Source: Apopatocola sp963628785
Lineage (GTDB): Bacteria; Bacillota; Clostridia; Oscillospirales; Oscillospiraceae
Assembly: GCA_963628785.1 (NCBI GenBank)
Contig: CAVGGQ010000039.1
Location: 1 to 19,223, forward strand
Length of the DNA stretch: 19,223 bases
Direction: 5' to 3'
Of this stretch, positions 8,002 to 16,262 are shown one piece after another; positions within the stretch are counted from its first letter, which is position 1; each line of letters opens with the position of its first letter. The notes beneath the pieces are model-generated. The model was not told the DNA's origin. It saw nothing but the letters and a program-made list of their open reading frames with translations, and did no database searches. A program made the position numbers and the translations under genes.

Positions 8002-8592
8002 TCAATTTGCGACTTGCACCATGCTGAAGCGGATGACGCGGTCGCCCAGCTTGAAGCCCTTCTGGAACTCCTGCACGATGACATTCTCGCCCTTGTCGGG
8101 GTCTTCGATATGCATCACGGCGTTGTGCTCGTGGGGATCGAAGGTTTTGCCTTCGGTCTCGATCGGCGTGGCGCCGAGCGCCTTGAGCGCTTCGAGGAAC
8201 TGATTCATCGTCATTTCCACGCCCTTGCGGTACGCCTCGTCGGCGGTCTCCTGCCGGAGCGCCCGCTCGAGGTTATCGAAGATCGGCAGGATCTTCAGGA
8301 GCGTGTCCGCCTTGACATCGGCGTAAATGTTGTCGCGCTCCTTGGCGGAACGCTTGCGGAAGTTGTCGTACTCTGCGCGGAGGCGGAGATTTTTGTCTTT
8401 CTCCGCGGCGAGATCGTCCTGCGCCTTCTTGAGCTCCTCGCAGAGCTTGTCGGCTTCCGACGGTTCTTTTTTCTCGGGTTCGGCGGTCTTTTCCGCCGGT
8501 GCGGCTTCCGCAGTCTTTTCCGCGTCTTTCGCCGCTGCTTCCTCGATGGGCTTTTCCTCCGGCACGGAGGCTTTCTTATTTTCCTTGCTCAT
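8002..8592 (-). CDS. grpE: Nucleotide exchange factor GrpE
   Basis: GrpE dimers release ADP from DnaK. The 196-residue protein starts with a low-complexity Glu/Ala/Lys-rich segment (1-48), followed by a long coiled coil (~49-95) containing LRAEYDNFRKRSAKE. The family core comes next: LLKILPIFDNLERAL (98-112) and the C-terminal beta domain with FDPHEHNAV (151-159) and GFKLGDRVIRFSMV (179-192). The ATG at 8592 lies inside the end of hrcA, overlapping it by 17 bases. AAAGGAG sits about 12 bases upstream, slightly far, so translation is probably coupled to hrcA. Confidence 0.97.
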   Translation of the reverse strand: MSKENKKASVPEEKPIEEAAAKDAEKTAEAAPAEKTAEPEKKEPSEADKLCEELKKAQDDLAAEKDKNLRLRAEYDNFRKRSAKERDNIYADVKADTLLKILPIFDNLERALRQETADEAYRKGVEMTMNQFLEALKALGATPIETEGKTFDPHEHNAVMHIEDPDKGENVIVQEFQKGFKLGDRVIRFSMVQVAN

Positions 8593-9667
8593 CGGTCGTT
8601 ATATCTCCTTTTAGTATCATTTTTCCGAATCCCGCCGGCACCTCGCCGCCGCCCAGCAGGCGGCTGAGCCCGTCGGCGATGTACTGCAGCTTAGCGGCTA
8701 CGGCACTGTAGTCCATGCGGAGCGGTCCGACTACGCCGATCAGTCCGCGCTGTCCTTCGCCGGCATCGTAGGTCGCCATGATGACGCTCGAATCGCGGAG
8801 CTCCTCGGCGACATTCTCGGGACCGATGATCACCCGGACCGAACCGTTTCCCGCGGCGGCGCCCGGAAGATTCATAAGGTGGTCGGAATCGGAGAGGTAG
8901 CTGATGACGCGGTGCGCCTTGTCAGGATCGCGGAACTCCGGCTGCTGCAGCAGGCTGCTCTCGCCGGTGACATACGCCGCACCCTCGCGGCTCTCGCTGA
9001 GCACCTCGATGGCATATGCCGCGATGATGGAGGTAAGCCCCATCGTGTCGCGCGCCGCCCGCTCCGTGGCGGAGATCAGGACCGGCGTGATGCTCTCTTC
9101 GGGGATGTTGGTGAAGCCCGCATTGAAGAGCGCCGAAAGCTTTTGGATCTGCCCCTGCTCCACCGAGAACGGCAGATGCACGAGCTTGTTCTTTACGGTG
9201 TTGTTGCCGAGCAGAACGACGATAATGAAGGTGTTCGCATCGATGTAGATGAGATCGAAGCGCTTGATGGTCGCCGCGCGCGGTGCGCTCAATGTGAGTG
9301 CCGGGTAGCCGGTGATCTGACCGGCCAGGCGGCCCGCGTCGGTCATGAGCTTGTCGAGCTGCTCCATTTTCTCGTTGAGCCGGGCATTGATGGCCTCCGC
9401 TTCTTCCACGGACACCTTTTGCCGCTCCATGAGCTCGTTCACATAGAACCGGTAGCCCTGCGGGGACGGGATGCGTCCCGCGCTCGTGTGCGGCTGTTCC
9501 AGAAGGCCGAGCGCCGTGAGCTCCGAGAGCTCGTTGCGGATGGTGGCGCTGCTGCAGCCGAGCCCGGCGATCTCAACGATCGTTTTCGAGCCGACCGGCT
9601 CTGCCGTGCGGATATATTCATCCACGACAGCCGTGAGTATTTTCTTTTTTCTCTGGCTGATTTCCAC
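8576..9667 (-). CDS. hrcA: Heat-inducible transcription repressor HrcA
   Basis: HrcA binds CIRCE operators and represses class I heat-shock genes; in other bacteria its activity depends on GroE. The 363-residue protein has an N-terminal winged-helix domain with the family signature SSATIRNELSELTALGLLEQPHTSAGRIPS (39-68). A GAF-like domain with an inserted segment follows. The start is GTG at 9667: GAGG 8 bases upstream supports it, and an ATG slightly further upstream is out of frame. It is the first gene of hrcA-grpE-dnaK-dnaJ and is preceded by a CIRCE operator, so it should repress itself. Its 3' end overlaps grpE by 17 bases. Confidence 0.97.
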   Translation of the reverse strand: MEISQRKKKILTAVVDEYIRTAEPVGSKTIVEIAGLGCSSATIRNELSELTALGLLEQPHTSAGRIPSPQGYRFYVNELMERQKVSVEEAEAINARLNEKMEQLDKLMTDAGRLAGQITGYPALTLSAPRAATIKRFDLIYIDANTFIIVVLLGNNTVKNKLVHLPFSVEQGQIQKLSALFNAGFTNIPEESITPVLISATERAARDTMGLTSIIAAYAIEVLSESREGAAYVTGESSLLQQPEFRDPDKAHRVISYLSDSDHLMNLPGAAAGNGSVRVIIGPENVAEELRDSSVIMATYDAGEGQRGLIGVVGPLRMDYSAVAAKLQYIADGLSRLLGGGEVPAGFGKMILKGDITTDEQGK

Positions 9668-9682
9668 GGCTGAGACCTCGCA

Positions 9683-9733
9683 TTAGCACCGGCCGCTCCC
9701 CGAGTGCTGGCACTCTCTTCTTGCGAGTGCTAA
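9683..9733 (-). promoter_or_regulatory. CIRCE operator with additional half-sites before hrcA
   Basis: The main CIRCE spans 9707-9733: CTGGCACTC, a 9-base spacer, then GAGTGCTAA. It differs from the consensus TTAGCACTC-N9-GAGTGCTAA in two bases of one arm. Two more half-site-like words sit immediately toward the gene: TTAGCAC at 9683-9689 and GAGTGCT at 9702-9708, the latter fused to the main left arm as GAGTGC-TG-GCACTC. The main element overlaps the promoter -10 box and the start site, the usual place for HrcA repression. Confidence 0.93.
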
Positions 9734-9760
9734 TTTATCACCTTTTTCCGGAAAAGTCAA
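9732..9760 (-). promoter_or_regulatory. Sigma-A-type promoter of the hrcA operon
   Basis: On the - strand TTGACT (9755-9760) and TAAATT (9732-9737) are spaced by 17 bases. The -10 box runs directly into the CIRCE right arm, so HrcA binding would block RNA polymerase. Confidence 0.85.
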
Positions 9761-9786
9761 GCACGGGATAAAGAATTAAAAAACCG

Positions 9787-9814
9787 TTCACAAATGAAAA
9801 TTTTCATGTATAAT
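9787..9814 (+). promoter_or_regulatory. Promoter of the AAA+ ATPase gene with a palindrome in the spacer
   Basis: TTCACA (9787-9792) and TATAAT (9809-9814) are spaced by 16 bases. Between them lies a perfect 14-bp palindrome, ATGAAAATTTTCAT (9794-9807), positioned like a repressor operator. Its -35 is only 26 bases from that of hrcA on the other strand. The leader forms a short GC hairpin (CGCCGC 9830-9835 with GCGGCG 9841-9846) just before the ribosome-binding site. Confidence 0.75.
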
Positions 9815-9863
9815 AGAGGTACTATGAACCGCCGCGCACTGCGGCGCGAAAGGAGAGGGCACT

Positions 9864-11294
9864 ATGCCGACACCCTGGAAACGCTCCCCCGAGGAGCTGC
9901 ACAAAACCTATATTGCCAACACGGAGGCCTTTTATAAAGTAGCGGGGCGCGGTCTCGCGCAGGAGCTGGACGAGTTTGTCGTATCGTGCGCGCTCGGGCT
10001 GTGGAAGGGCAGCGCCCACATCGGCCAGCAGCATGTAGACGCCGTGAATCAGCTCTATTCCAAGGGGCGCAAGCCGGGCACATGGCTTCTCTGGGAGCTC
10101 ACGGAAAAGGTGTGCGCGAGCGGTGATTTTCTGCCGCCGCTCTTCTTCTGGAATCTGACGGAAGTGGACGCGCGCCGCGGCTCAACAAATTCGCGCATTT
10201 TCGTGCGGATGCTCACGAACATCCTCCTCTATCTCGCCGCTGTAGACGACGAGGTCACGATGGACGAGGCCGCCTACATCACCGATTGCTCGGAAAAGCT
10301 CACCGCCATTTGTGACGGCGCGCATGTTGCGCAGTCGAAAGCGCCCATCAATGCCGCCGACTATGTGACGAGCGGCGAGCCGTCGTTTACCTCCCGCGTG
10401 GGCGTGAGCACGACCGGTAGCGAGAAAAAAGCGGAGACCGAAGCCGCCGCGCAGAAGGAGTCGGAGGAGAAAAAGCCGGATCTTGAGGAGCTGATGGCAG
10501 AGCTCGAGGGCCTTGTCGGTCTTTCCACCGTCAAGCGCGAGGTCAAGAATCTCACGAATCTCATTAAAGTACGAAAGCTGCGTGAGGAAAATGGCCTGCC
10601 GAACAGCGCGATGAGCCTGCACATGGTGTTCCTCGGCAACCCCGGCACCGGCAAGACGACGGTCGCCCGCCTGATGGCCGGGCTCTATGCCGCCATCGGC
10701 GCGCTGAGCAAGGGGCAGCTCGTCGAGGTCGACCGCTCGGGTCTCGTCGCGGGCTACGTCGGGCAGACGGCGCTCAAGACGCAGGAGGTCATCCAGTCCG
10801 CGCTCGGCGGCGTGCTGTTCATCGATGAGGCCTATTCCCTCGCGTCCGGCGGCGAGAACGACTTCGGCCGCGAGGCTATTGAGACGCTCCTCAAGGCGAT
10901 GGAAGATTACCGCGACGACCTCGTCGTGATCGTGGCCGGCTACGACGAGCCGATGGAGAAGTTCATCAACTCCAACCCCGGCCTGCAGTCGCGCTTCAAT
11001 AAATATATGTATTTCCCCGACTACAACGGCGAGGAGCTTATGGCCATGTTCCGCATGCGCTGCGAAAAGAACGGCTACAAGCTCACCGAGGACGCCGAGG
11101 CCTACGCCAAGGAGTTCTTCGAGGACATGTACAAAAACCGCGACGACAACTTCGGCAACGGCCGCGACGTCCGCAACCGCTTTGAAGACATCATCTCCCG
11201 CCAGGCCAACCGCCTCGCCGCCAAGGGCTCCCCCACAAAGGACGACCTCATGACGATCGAAAAAGAAGACTTCATAGTGCCGAAAGAAGAATAA
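9864..11294 (+). CDS. CbxX/SpoVK-type AAA+ ATPase with TerB-like N-terminal region
   Basis: The C-terminal half of this 476-residue protein is an AAA+ module of the CbxX/CfqX family (which includes SpoVK and rubisco activase CbbX). It has Walker A GNPGTGKT (258-265), Walker B VLFIDEA (317-323), sensor 1 near VIVAGY (355-360), a likely arginine finger in SRF (376-378) and sensor 2 in GNGRDVRN (431-438). Residues ~1-150 are helical; LLYLAAVDDEVTMDEAAYI (121-139) resembles the acidic core of TerB-like domains. A charged Ala/Glu/Lys linker (~180-210) joins the halves. These ATPases act as hexamers that remodel partner proteins; the partner here is unknown, and the sequence does not show a sporulation role. 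The ATG at 9864 follows AAGGAGAGG by 8 bases. The gene stands alone, divergent from hrcA. Confidence 0.9.
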   Translation: MPTPWKRSPEELHKTYIANTEAFYKVAGRGLAQELDEFVVSCALGLWKGSAHIGQQHVDAVNQLYSKGRKPGTWLLWELTEKVCASGDFLPPLFFWNLTEVDARRGSTNSRIFVRMLTNILLYLAAVDDEVTMDEAAYITDCSEKLTAICDGAHVAQSKAPINAADYVTSGEPSFTSRVGVSTTGSEKKAETEAAAQKESEEKKPDLEELMAELEGLVGLSTVKREVKNLTNLIKVRKLREENGLPNSAMSLHMVFLGNPGTGKTTVARLMAGLYAAIGALSKGQLVEVDRSGLVAGYVGQTALKTQEVIQSALGGVLFIDEAYSLASGGENDFGREAIETLLKAMEDYRDDLVVIVAGYDEPMEKFINSNPGLQSRFNKYMYFPDYNGEELMAMFRMRCEKNGYKLTEDAEAYAKEFFEDMYKNRDDNFGNGRDVRNRFEDIISRQANRLAAKGSPTKDDLMTIEKEDFIVPKEE

Positions 11295-11341
11295 GGCTTT
11301 CCGAAGCATTCCGACCGCGAGCATATAAGGCCGGAGAAAGT

Positions 11342-11388
11342 AAGCAGCACCGCAGAGGTCGGCGAGAGCCGATCGTGCGGTGCTGCTT
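11342..11388. terminator. Long hairpin terminator between the AAA+ gene and kup
   Basis: A perfect 13-bp stem (11342-11354 with 11376-11388, arms AAGCAGCACCGCA and complement) carries an inner stem TCGGC-GAGA-GCCGA (11359-11372) closed by a GNRA tetraloop. The following T-runs are short on both strands (TTTATG on +, TTACTTTCT on -). It fits a bidirectional terminator for two converging genes, though a plain transcript-end stabiliser is also possible. Confidence 0.75.
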
Positions 11389-11404
11389 TATGCTGCGGGG
11401 AGGT

Positions 11405-13393
11405 TTATTTTTTGCGGTGGAGGGGGGGCGGGTCGAATCGGTGTGAACCGATGATAAGCGGAACATTGTCTACGGCAAAGGAGGATGTGTCGAGGCCGTA
11501 CCAGTAAATGCGTGAGCCGGCGAGGCGGCGGACAGCGTATTTGGTTTTCAGCACAAGCTCATCCAAAAACGAGAGCTCCGATTTTGACGGTACGGCTTTA
11601 TGCAGAAACACGAACTTAAACGATCCGACATCCGATTTTCCGTAGATCGAGTATTTTCTCTGCTGCGGCGGGAGCTCGCCGCTCTCGATCAGGTCGTGCA
11701 CGATTTGGCGCAGGTATTCATTCACGCGCTGATGGCACTTGAAGCCGAGGTCGATGCGGACGCGGAAAATGTAGTCTGTCCCGTAGGTCTCCACATGGTA
11801 ATCCCGGGTGTCCGGTTCATCGGTCACATTCAGGCTGATAAACCAGTACGCCTCGGCGCGCTTGGGGTCTTTATCCAGCACGCAGTAGAGAATATCGCGG
11901 TCGACCGTATCGAGATCGTCGGATTTATCGAGAAACACCAGATTGTCGGCATATGCCGGAAGTTCGGTATCGTTGTGCAGTGTTTCGAGGTTGGAGATAT
12001 AGTTCTTCAGCGGCAGACGCGTTGCATACTTCTGCTCGATCTGCGTGCCGCGGCGCCATACAACCATTAAGAGGAACAGCAACAGTGCCATGACCACCGC
12101 CACATATCCGCCGCGTGAGAATTTGCTCAGTGACGAGGCGAAGAACACGGCTTCGATCGCGCCGAACACGCCGGCGACCGCTGCCGCAAGGAGCTTCCGC
12201 GAGCGGATCGTCCAAAGGTAAACGGTGAGCAGCAGTGTCGTCATCAACATCGTCACGGTGATGGCGAGACCGTACGCCGCCTCCATGCGGGCGCTCGACC
12301 GGAAGTAGAGCACAGTGAGCACACAGCCGATATACAGCACAAGATTGACCTTGCCGATATAGATCTGTCCCTTGGTGTTCGACGGATAGCGCACCTCAAG
12401 GTGCGGCATGAGATCTAGGCGAATGGCTTCGGAAACAAGAGTGTACGAGCCGGTGATCAGCGCCTGCGAGGCAATAATCGCCGCAAGAGCGCCAAGTGCA
12501 ACAGCCGGGACACGCAAGGCTTCGGGGAGCATGAGGAAGAAGGGGTTCATATCCGCCAAGGCAGCCAGCGACCCGGAGGAACGGTTGGCCAGGATCCATG
12601 CGCCCTGCCCGAGATAATTGAGAATGAGGCAAACTTTTACAAACGGCCAGCTTGCATATATGTTGCCGCGTCCCACATGACCCATATCGGAATAGAGTGC
12701 CTCCGCGCCGGTCGCCGCGAGGAACACACTGCCGAGGATCATAAAACCGGCTTTGTTGGAAGGCGAGACGAGCACCCGCAGCGCATAAACCGGGTTAAAA
12801 GCGCGAAGCACGCTCGCACAGTCGGAAATGTGGAGCAAGCCGGCTATGCCGAGGAACGAAAACCACACGAGCATCACCGGTCCGAACGCTTTGCCGATCT
12901 TGCTTGTTCCCGCCCACTGCACGGCAAAAAGAGTGCTGATGATGCAGAGCGTTATGATCACAACGCGTCCCTGTCCCGCTCCGAGAAGAGCATCCATTGC
13001 GAGTATGCTGCGCAGTCCTTCGATAGCGGTCGTCACGGTAACGGCCGGGGTGAGCACACCATCGGCCAAAAGTGCGGCACCGCCGATCATAGCCGGCAGG
13101 ATCAGCCACGGCGCGATTTTCTTCACCAGGGAATAGAGGGAGAAAATACCGCCCTCTCCGTTGTTGTCCGCGCGCATGGCAATGAGAACATATTTCACCG
13201 TGGTGAGGAGCGTGATCGTCCAGATGATGAGTGAGAGCGCTCCGAGGATGAACTCCTCTTTCACCTCGCCGATGCCGCCGTTGCCGCTGAGGATCGATTT
13301 CATAACATACAGCGGCGATGTGCCGATATCGCCGTACACAATACCGATGGTCACGAGGAACATACCGAAGCTGATGTTTTTCTTTTTTTCCAT
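11405..13393 (-). CDS. kup: Kup-type potassium uptake transporter
   Basis: Kup/HAK/KT transporters import potassium, usually with protons, across the cytoplasmic membrane. The 662-residue protein has about 12 hydrophobic segments in residues 10-445 and a soluble C-terminal domain (~450-662). Family motifs are clear: GDIGTSPLY (21-29), NGEGGIFSLYSL (78-89), LADGVLTPA (109-117), TGAEALYSDMGHVG (228-241) and SQALITGSYTLVSEA (309-323). The ATG at 13393 has only a weak ribosome-binding site (GGTGA, 5 bases upstream), and no better in-frame start is visible. The gene has its own strong promoter with direct repeats. The neighbouring upstream gene encodes a potassium channel, but a terminator separates the two. 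The leader is only about 40 bases, too short for a ydaO-type c-di-AMP riboswitch. Confidence 0.95.
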   Translation of the reverse strand: MEKKKNISFGMFLVTIGIVYGDIGTSPLYVMKSILSGNGGIGEVKEEFILGALSLIIWTITLLTTVKYVLIAMRADNNGEGGIFSLYSLVKKIAPWLILPAMIGGAALLADGVLTPAVTVTTAIEGLRSILAMDALLGAGQGRVVIITLCIISTLFAVQWAGTSKIGKAFGPVMLVWFSFLGIAGLLHISDCASVLRAFNPVYALRVLVSPSNKAGFMILGSVFLAATGAEALYSDMGHVGRGNIYASWPFVKVCLILNYLGQGAWILANRSSGSLAALADMNPFFLMLPEALRVPAVALGALAAIIASQALITGSYTLVSEAIRLDLMPHLEVRYPSNTKGQIYIGKVNLVLYIGCVLTVLYFRSSARMEAAYGLAITVTMLMTTLLLTVYLWTIRSRKLLAAAVAGVFGAIEAVFFASSLSKFSRGGYVAVVMALLLFLLMVVWRRGTQIEQKYATRLPLKNYISNLETLHNDTELPAYADNLVFLDKSDDLDTVDRDILYCVLDKDPKRAEAYWFISLNVTDEPDTRDYHVETYGTDYIFRVRIDLGFKCHQRVNEYLRQIVHDLIESGELPPQQRKYSIYGKSDVGSFKFVFLHKAVPSKSELSFLDELVLKTKYAVRRLAGSRIYWYGLDTSSFAVDNVPLIIGSHRFDPPPLHRKK

Positions 13394-13442
13394 TTAGTTC
13401 ACCCGTCTTTTTTGAAAAAATACGAGGCCTGTGCCAACACGA

Positions 13443-13495
13443 ATATTAACACTTTCTTAACGCATTTTCAATAATGAATAACATTTTCTTAACGC
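13443..13495 (-). promoter_or_regulatory. kup promoter overlaid by two 17-bp direct repeats
   Basis: On the - strand TTGAAA (13466-13471) and TAATAT (13443-13448) are spaced by 17 bases. Read on the + strand, TAACACTTTCTTAACGC (13447-13463) recurs as TAACATTTTCTTAACGC (13479-13495), one mismatch, offset 32 bases or about three helical turns. Each copy is itself two TTAACA-like words at an 11-base period (13446, 13457; 13478, 13489). This resembles the direct-repeat boxes of PhoB/OmpR-family response regulators. One copy lies across the -10/spacer, the other just upstream of -35. Confidence 0.75.
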
Positions 13496-13504
13496 CTGGG
13501 CAGT

Positions 13505-13538
13505 AAAAAAGGAACACCGATCTTTTGCCGGCCTTCCT
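13505..13538 (-). terminator. Terminator of the potassium channel gene
   Basis: On the - strand an AGGAA/TTCCT stem (13534-13538 with 13510-13514) encloses CCG/CGG (13529-13531 with 13517-13519) and is followed by TTTTTT (13505-13510). It lies about 25 bases after the channel stop codon and separates it from the kup promoter. Confidence 0.75.
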
Positions 13539-13560
13539 CACTTGCGGTTATATTCGGATG

Positions 13561-14778
13561 TCAGAACGTGACTTTCGGTTTCACGGGATCCTTGCTGTAC
13601 AGGATAACGGTGTCGCCTTCGGTCAGGACCAGGCTGCCGTAGGGGACGATGAGTTTTTTGCTGCGGCGGACCATGACGATGAAGGACTGGCGGGAGATGT
13701 CGAGGTCTTTGATGGCGACGCCGTTCCAGTCGTGGTTCTTGCGCAGCGTGATCTCGCGCAGGTTCATCGGCTTTTCGCCCTTCATGTGCTCGGCACCGAG
13801 GATGAGCGTATCACCGGCGCGCAGCATGACATCGCCGCGGGGGATGATCGTATCATTGCCGCGCTGAATGACCGCGAGGATCATGTCCTGCGGCAGGTGC
13901 AGGTCACGCACGGTTTTATTGACCCACAGATCGCCCTTGCGAAGCGTGGTCTTGATGAAGTGCAGGTCTTCCTCCTCGGCATAGTCGCCGAGGCGCTTGA
14001 GGCGGGTGTACTGCTCGACGAAGCCGGCGGAAATGATACCGGTGGGGATGGCCACCATGCCGACGCCGAGGAACGTGATGATGATGCTCATGGCCTTGCC
14101 GCCGGGAGTGATGGGGTAAATGTCGCCGTAGCCGACCGTGAGCAGGGTGGACACCGACCACCATATGCCGGAGAAGGCGTTTTTGAATACCTCCGGCTGC
14201 GCATCGTGCTCAAGGGAGTACATGCAAAGGCTCGAGCCGAGCATAAGCACGAGGATGATGAATACCGAGGAGAAAAGCTGCTGCTTTTTGCCCGCGATGA
14301 CCTCGGTGATGACATTGAGGGAATCATAGTAGGCGTTGATGCGGAAAAGGCGAAATATGCGCGCCACGCGGAAAAGGCGAAACGCCGCCGCGCCGCTCGG
14401 GAAAAACACCGGCAGGTAGTACGGCAGGAAGGAAAGCAGGTCGATGATGCCGCTCGCGGAGAGGATATACTTCTTGAGAGCCATACCCTCGGTGAGCTCG
14501 GGGAAGTGGTTTTTGGCCGTGATCAGGCGGAAAATATAGTCGAGCGCGAAGAACGCCACCGTGATGCGCTCCACCCAGTCGAGCAGCGTACCGCAGCATG
14601 CGTCGATGCTGTCGAATGTGGCAAGCACCGCACCCGTGAGGTTGCAGATGAGCATGAGGGTGCTTATGATATCGTACCCCCGGTTGACCGGGTCATCGAT
14701 CACACCGACCGAGACCATATTGAAAAGCCGTGCCCGGAAAGCACTGAATTTTTCTCCGGAGTCCTTCTTCATCACCAT
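13561..14778 (-). CDS. Voltage-gated-type potassium channel with two C-terminal RCK_C domains
   Basis: The 405-residue protein is a six-transmembrane potassium channel subunit, probably tetrameric. S1-S3 lie in about 35-125. S4 carries a spaced-arginine pattern, RLFRVARIFRLFR (134-146). S5-pore-S6 spans about 165-255 with the potassium filter TVGYGD (214-219). The cytoplasmic tail contains two tandem RCK_C (TrkA_C-like) domains, about 285-330 and 350-396, each ending in a GDTLIL/GDTVIL strand; no RCK_N (Rossmann) domain is visible. RCK_C domains in Gram-positive potassium proteins such as KtrA and CpaA can bind cyclic di-AMP; whether these do is inference. The start may be ATG 14778 or, two codons in, ATG 14772: the G-rich GGGGCGGA element is better spaced for 14772. 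The direction of ion flow cannot be told from the sequence. Confidence 0.92.
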   Translation of the reverse strand: MVMKKDSGEKFSAFRARLFNMVSVGVIDDPVNRGYDIISTLMLICNLTGAVLATFDSIDACCGTLLDWVERITVAFFALDYIFRLITAKNHFPELTEGMALKKYILSASGIIDLLSFLPYYLPVFFPSGAAAFRLFRVARIFRLFRINAYYDSLNVITEVIAGKKQQLFSSVFIILVLMLGSSLCMYSLEHDAQPEVFKNAFSGIWWSVSTLLTVGYGDIYPITPGGKAMSIIITFLGVGMVAIPTGIISAGFVEQYTRLKRLGDYAEEEDLHFIKTTLRKGDLWVNKTVRDLHLPQDMILAVIQRGNDTIIPRGDVMLRAGDTLILGAEHMKGEKPMNLREITLRKNHDWNGVAIKDLDISRQSFIVMVRRSKKLIVPYGSLVLTEGDTVILYSKDPVKPKVTF

Positions 14779-14803
14779 TCCGCCCCATTATAAAAGATGA
14801 CTT

Positions 14804-14833
14804 ATTTTAGCACAAACAAACTTAAAAAAGCAA
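14804..14833 (-). promoter_or_regulatory. Probable promoter of the potassium channel gene
   Basis: On the - strand TTGCTT (14828-14833) is 18 bases from TAAAAT (14804-14809), which has an extended TGC in front. The -35 overlaps the T-run and stem of the rpoD terminator. A nearer TATAAT (14787-14792) would give an almost leaderless transcript and is less likely. Confidence 0.5.
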
Positions 14834-14861
14834 GCCTCCCGACCCGAATCGGGAAACTTGC
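14824..14861 (-). terminator. Terminator of the dgt-dnaG-rpoD operon
   Basis: On the - strand GCAAG-TT-TCCCGA pairs with TCGGGA-GG-CTTGC (G-T wobbles in the middle) around a 6-base loop, a 13-bp stem followed by TTTTTT (14824-14829). Confidence 0.9.
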
Positions 14862-14873
14862 AAATCTACAGAA

Positions 14874-14944
14874 CCCGCGAAGCGGGACGACGAGGCGCGC
14901 AGCGGAGTGCATCCCCTCGTTCGGATGGCTCCGCCATCCGAACG
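14874..14944 (-). repeat. Two further hairpins between rpoD and its terminator
   Basis: Immediately after the rpoD stop is a perfect 12-bp hairpin (CGTTCGGATGGC at 14918-14929, complement at 14933-14944) with a 3-base loop. About 30 bases on is a CCCGC-GAA-GCGGG hairpin (14874-14886). Neither has a T-run. With the terminator they form three hairpins within 121 bases, which looks like an intergenic repeat element; I cannot check for other copies. Confidence 0.6.
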
Positions 14945-14945
14945 A

Positions 14946-16259
<1,314 letters not shown>

Positions 16260-16262
16260 GTT

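Noticed and set aside
10182..11324. 380-codon - strand frame opposite the AAA+ ATPase
   Set aside because: It is an antisense shadow of a gene with intact Walker motifs, giving a Val/Ala/Glu/Leu-rich translation without family features.
13394..13442. Possible c-di-AMP (ydaO) riboswitch before kup
   Set aside because: The predicted leader is about 40 bases, far too short for that riboswitch, and no conserved stems are visible.
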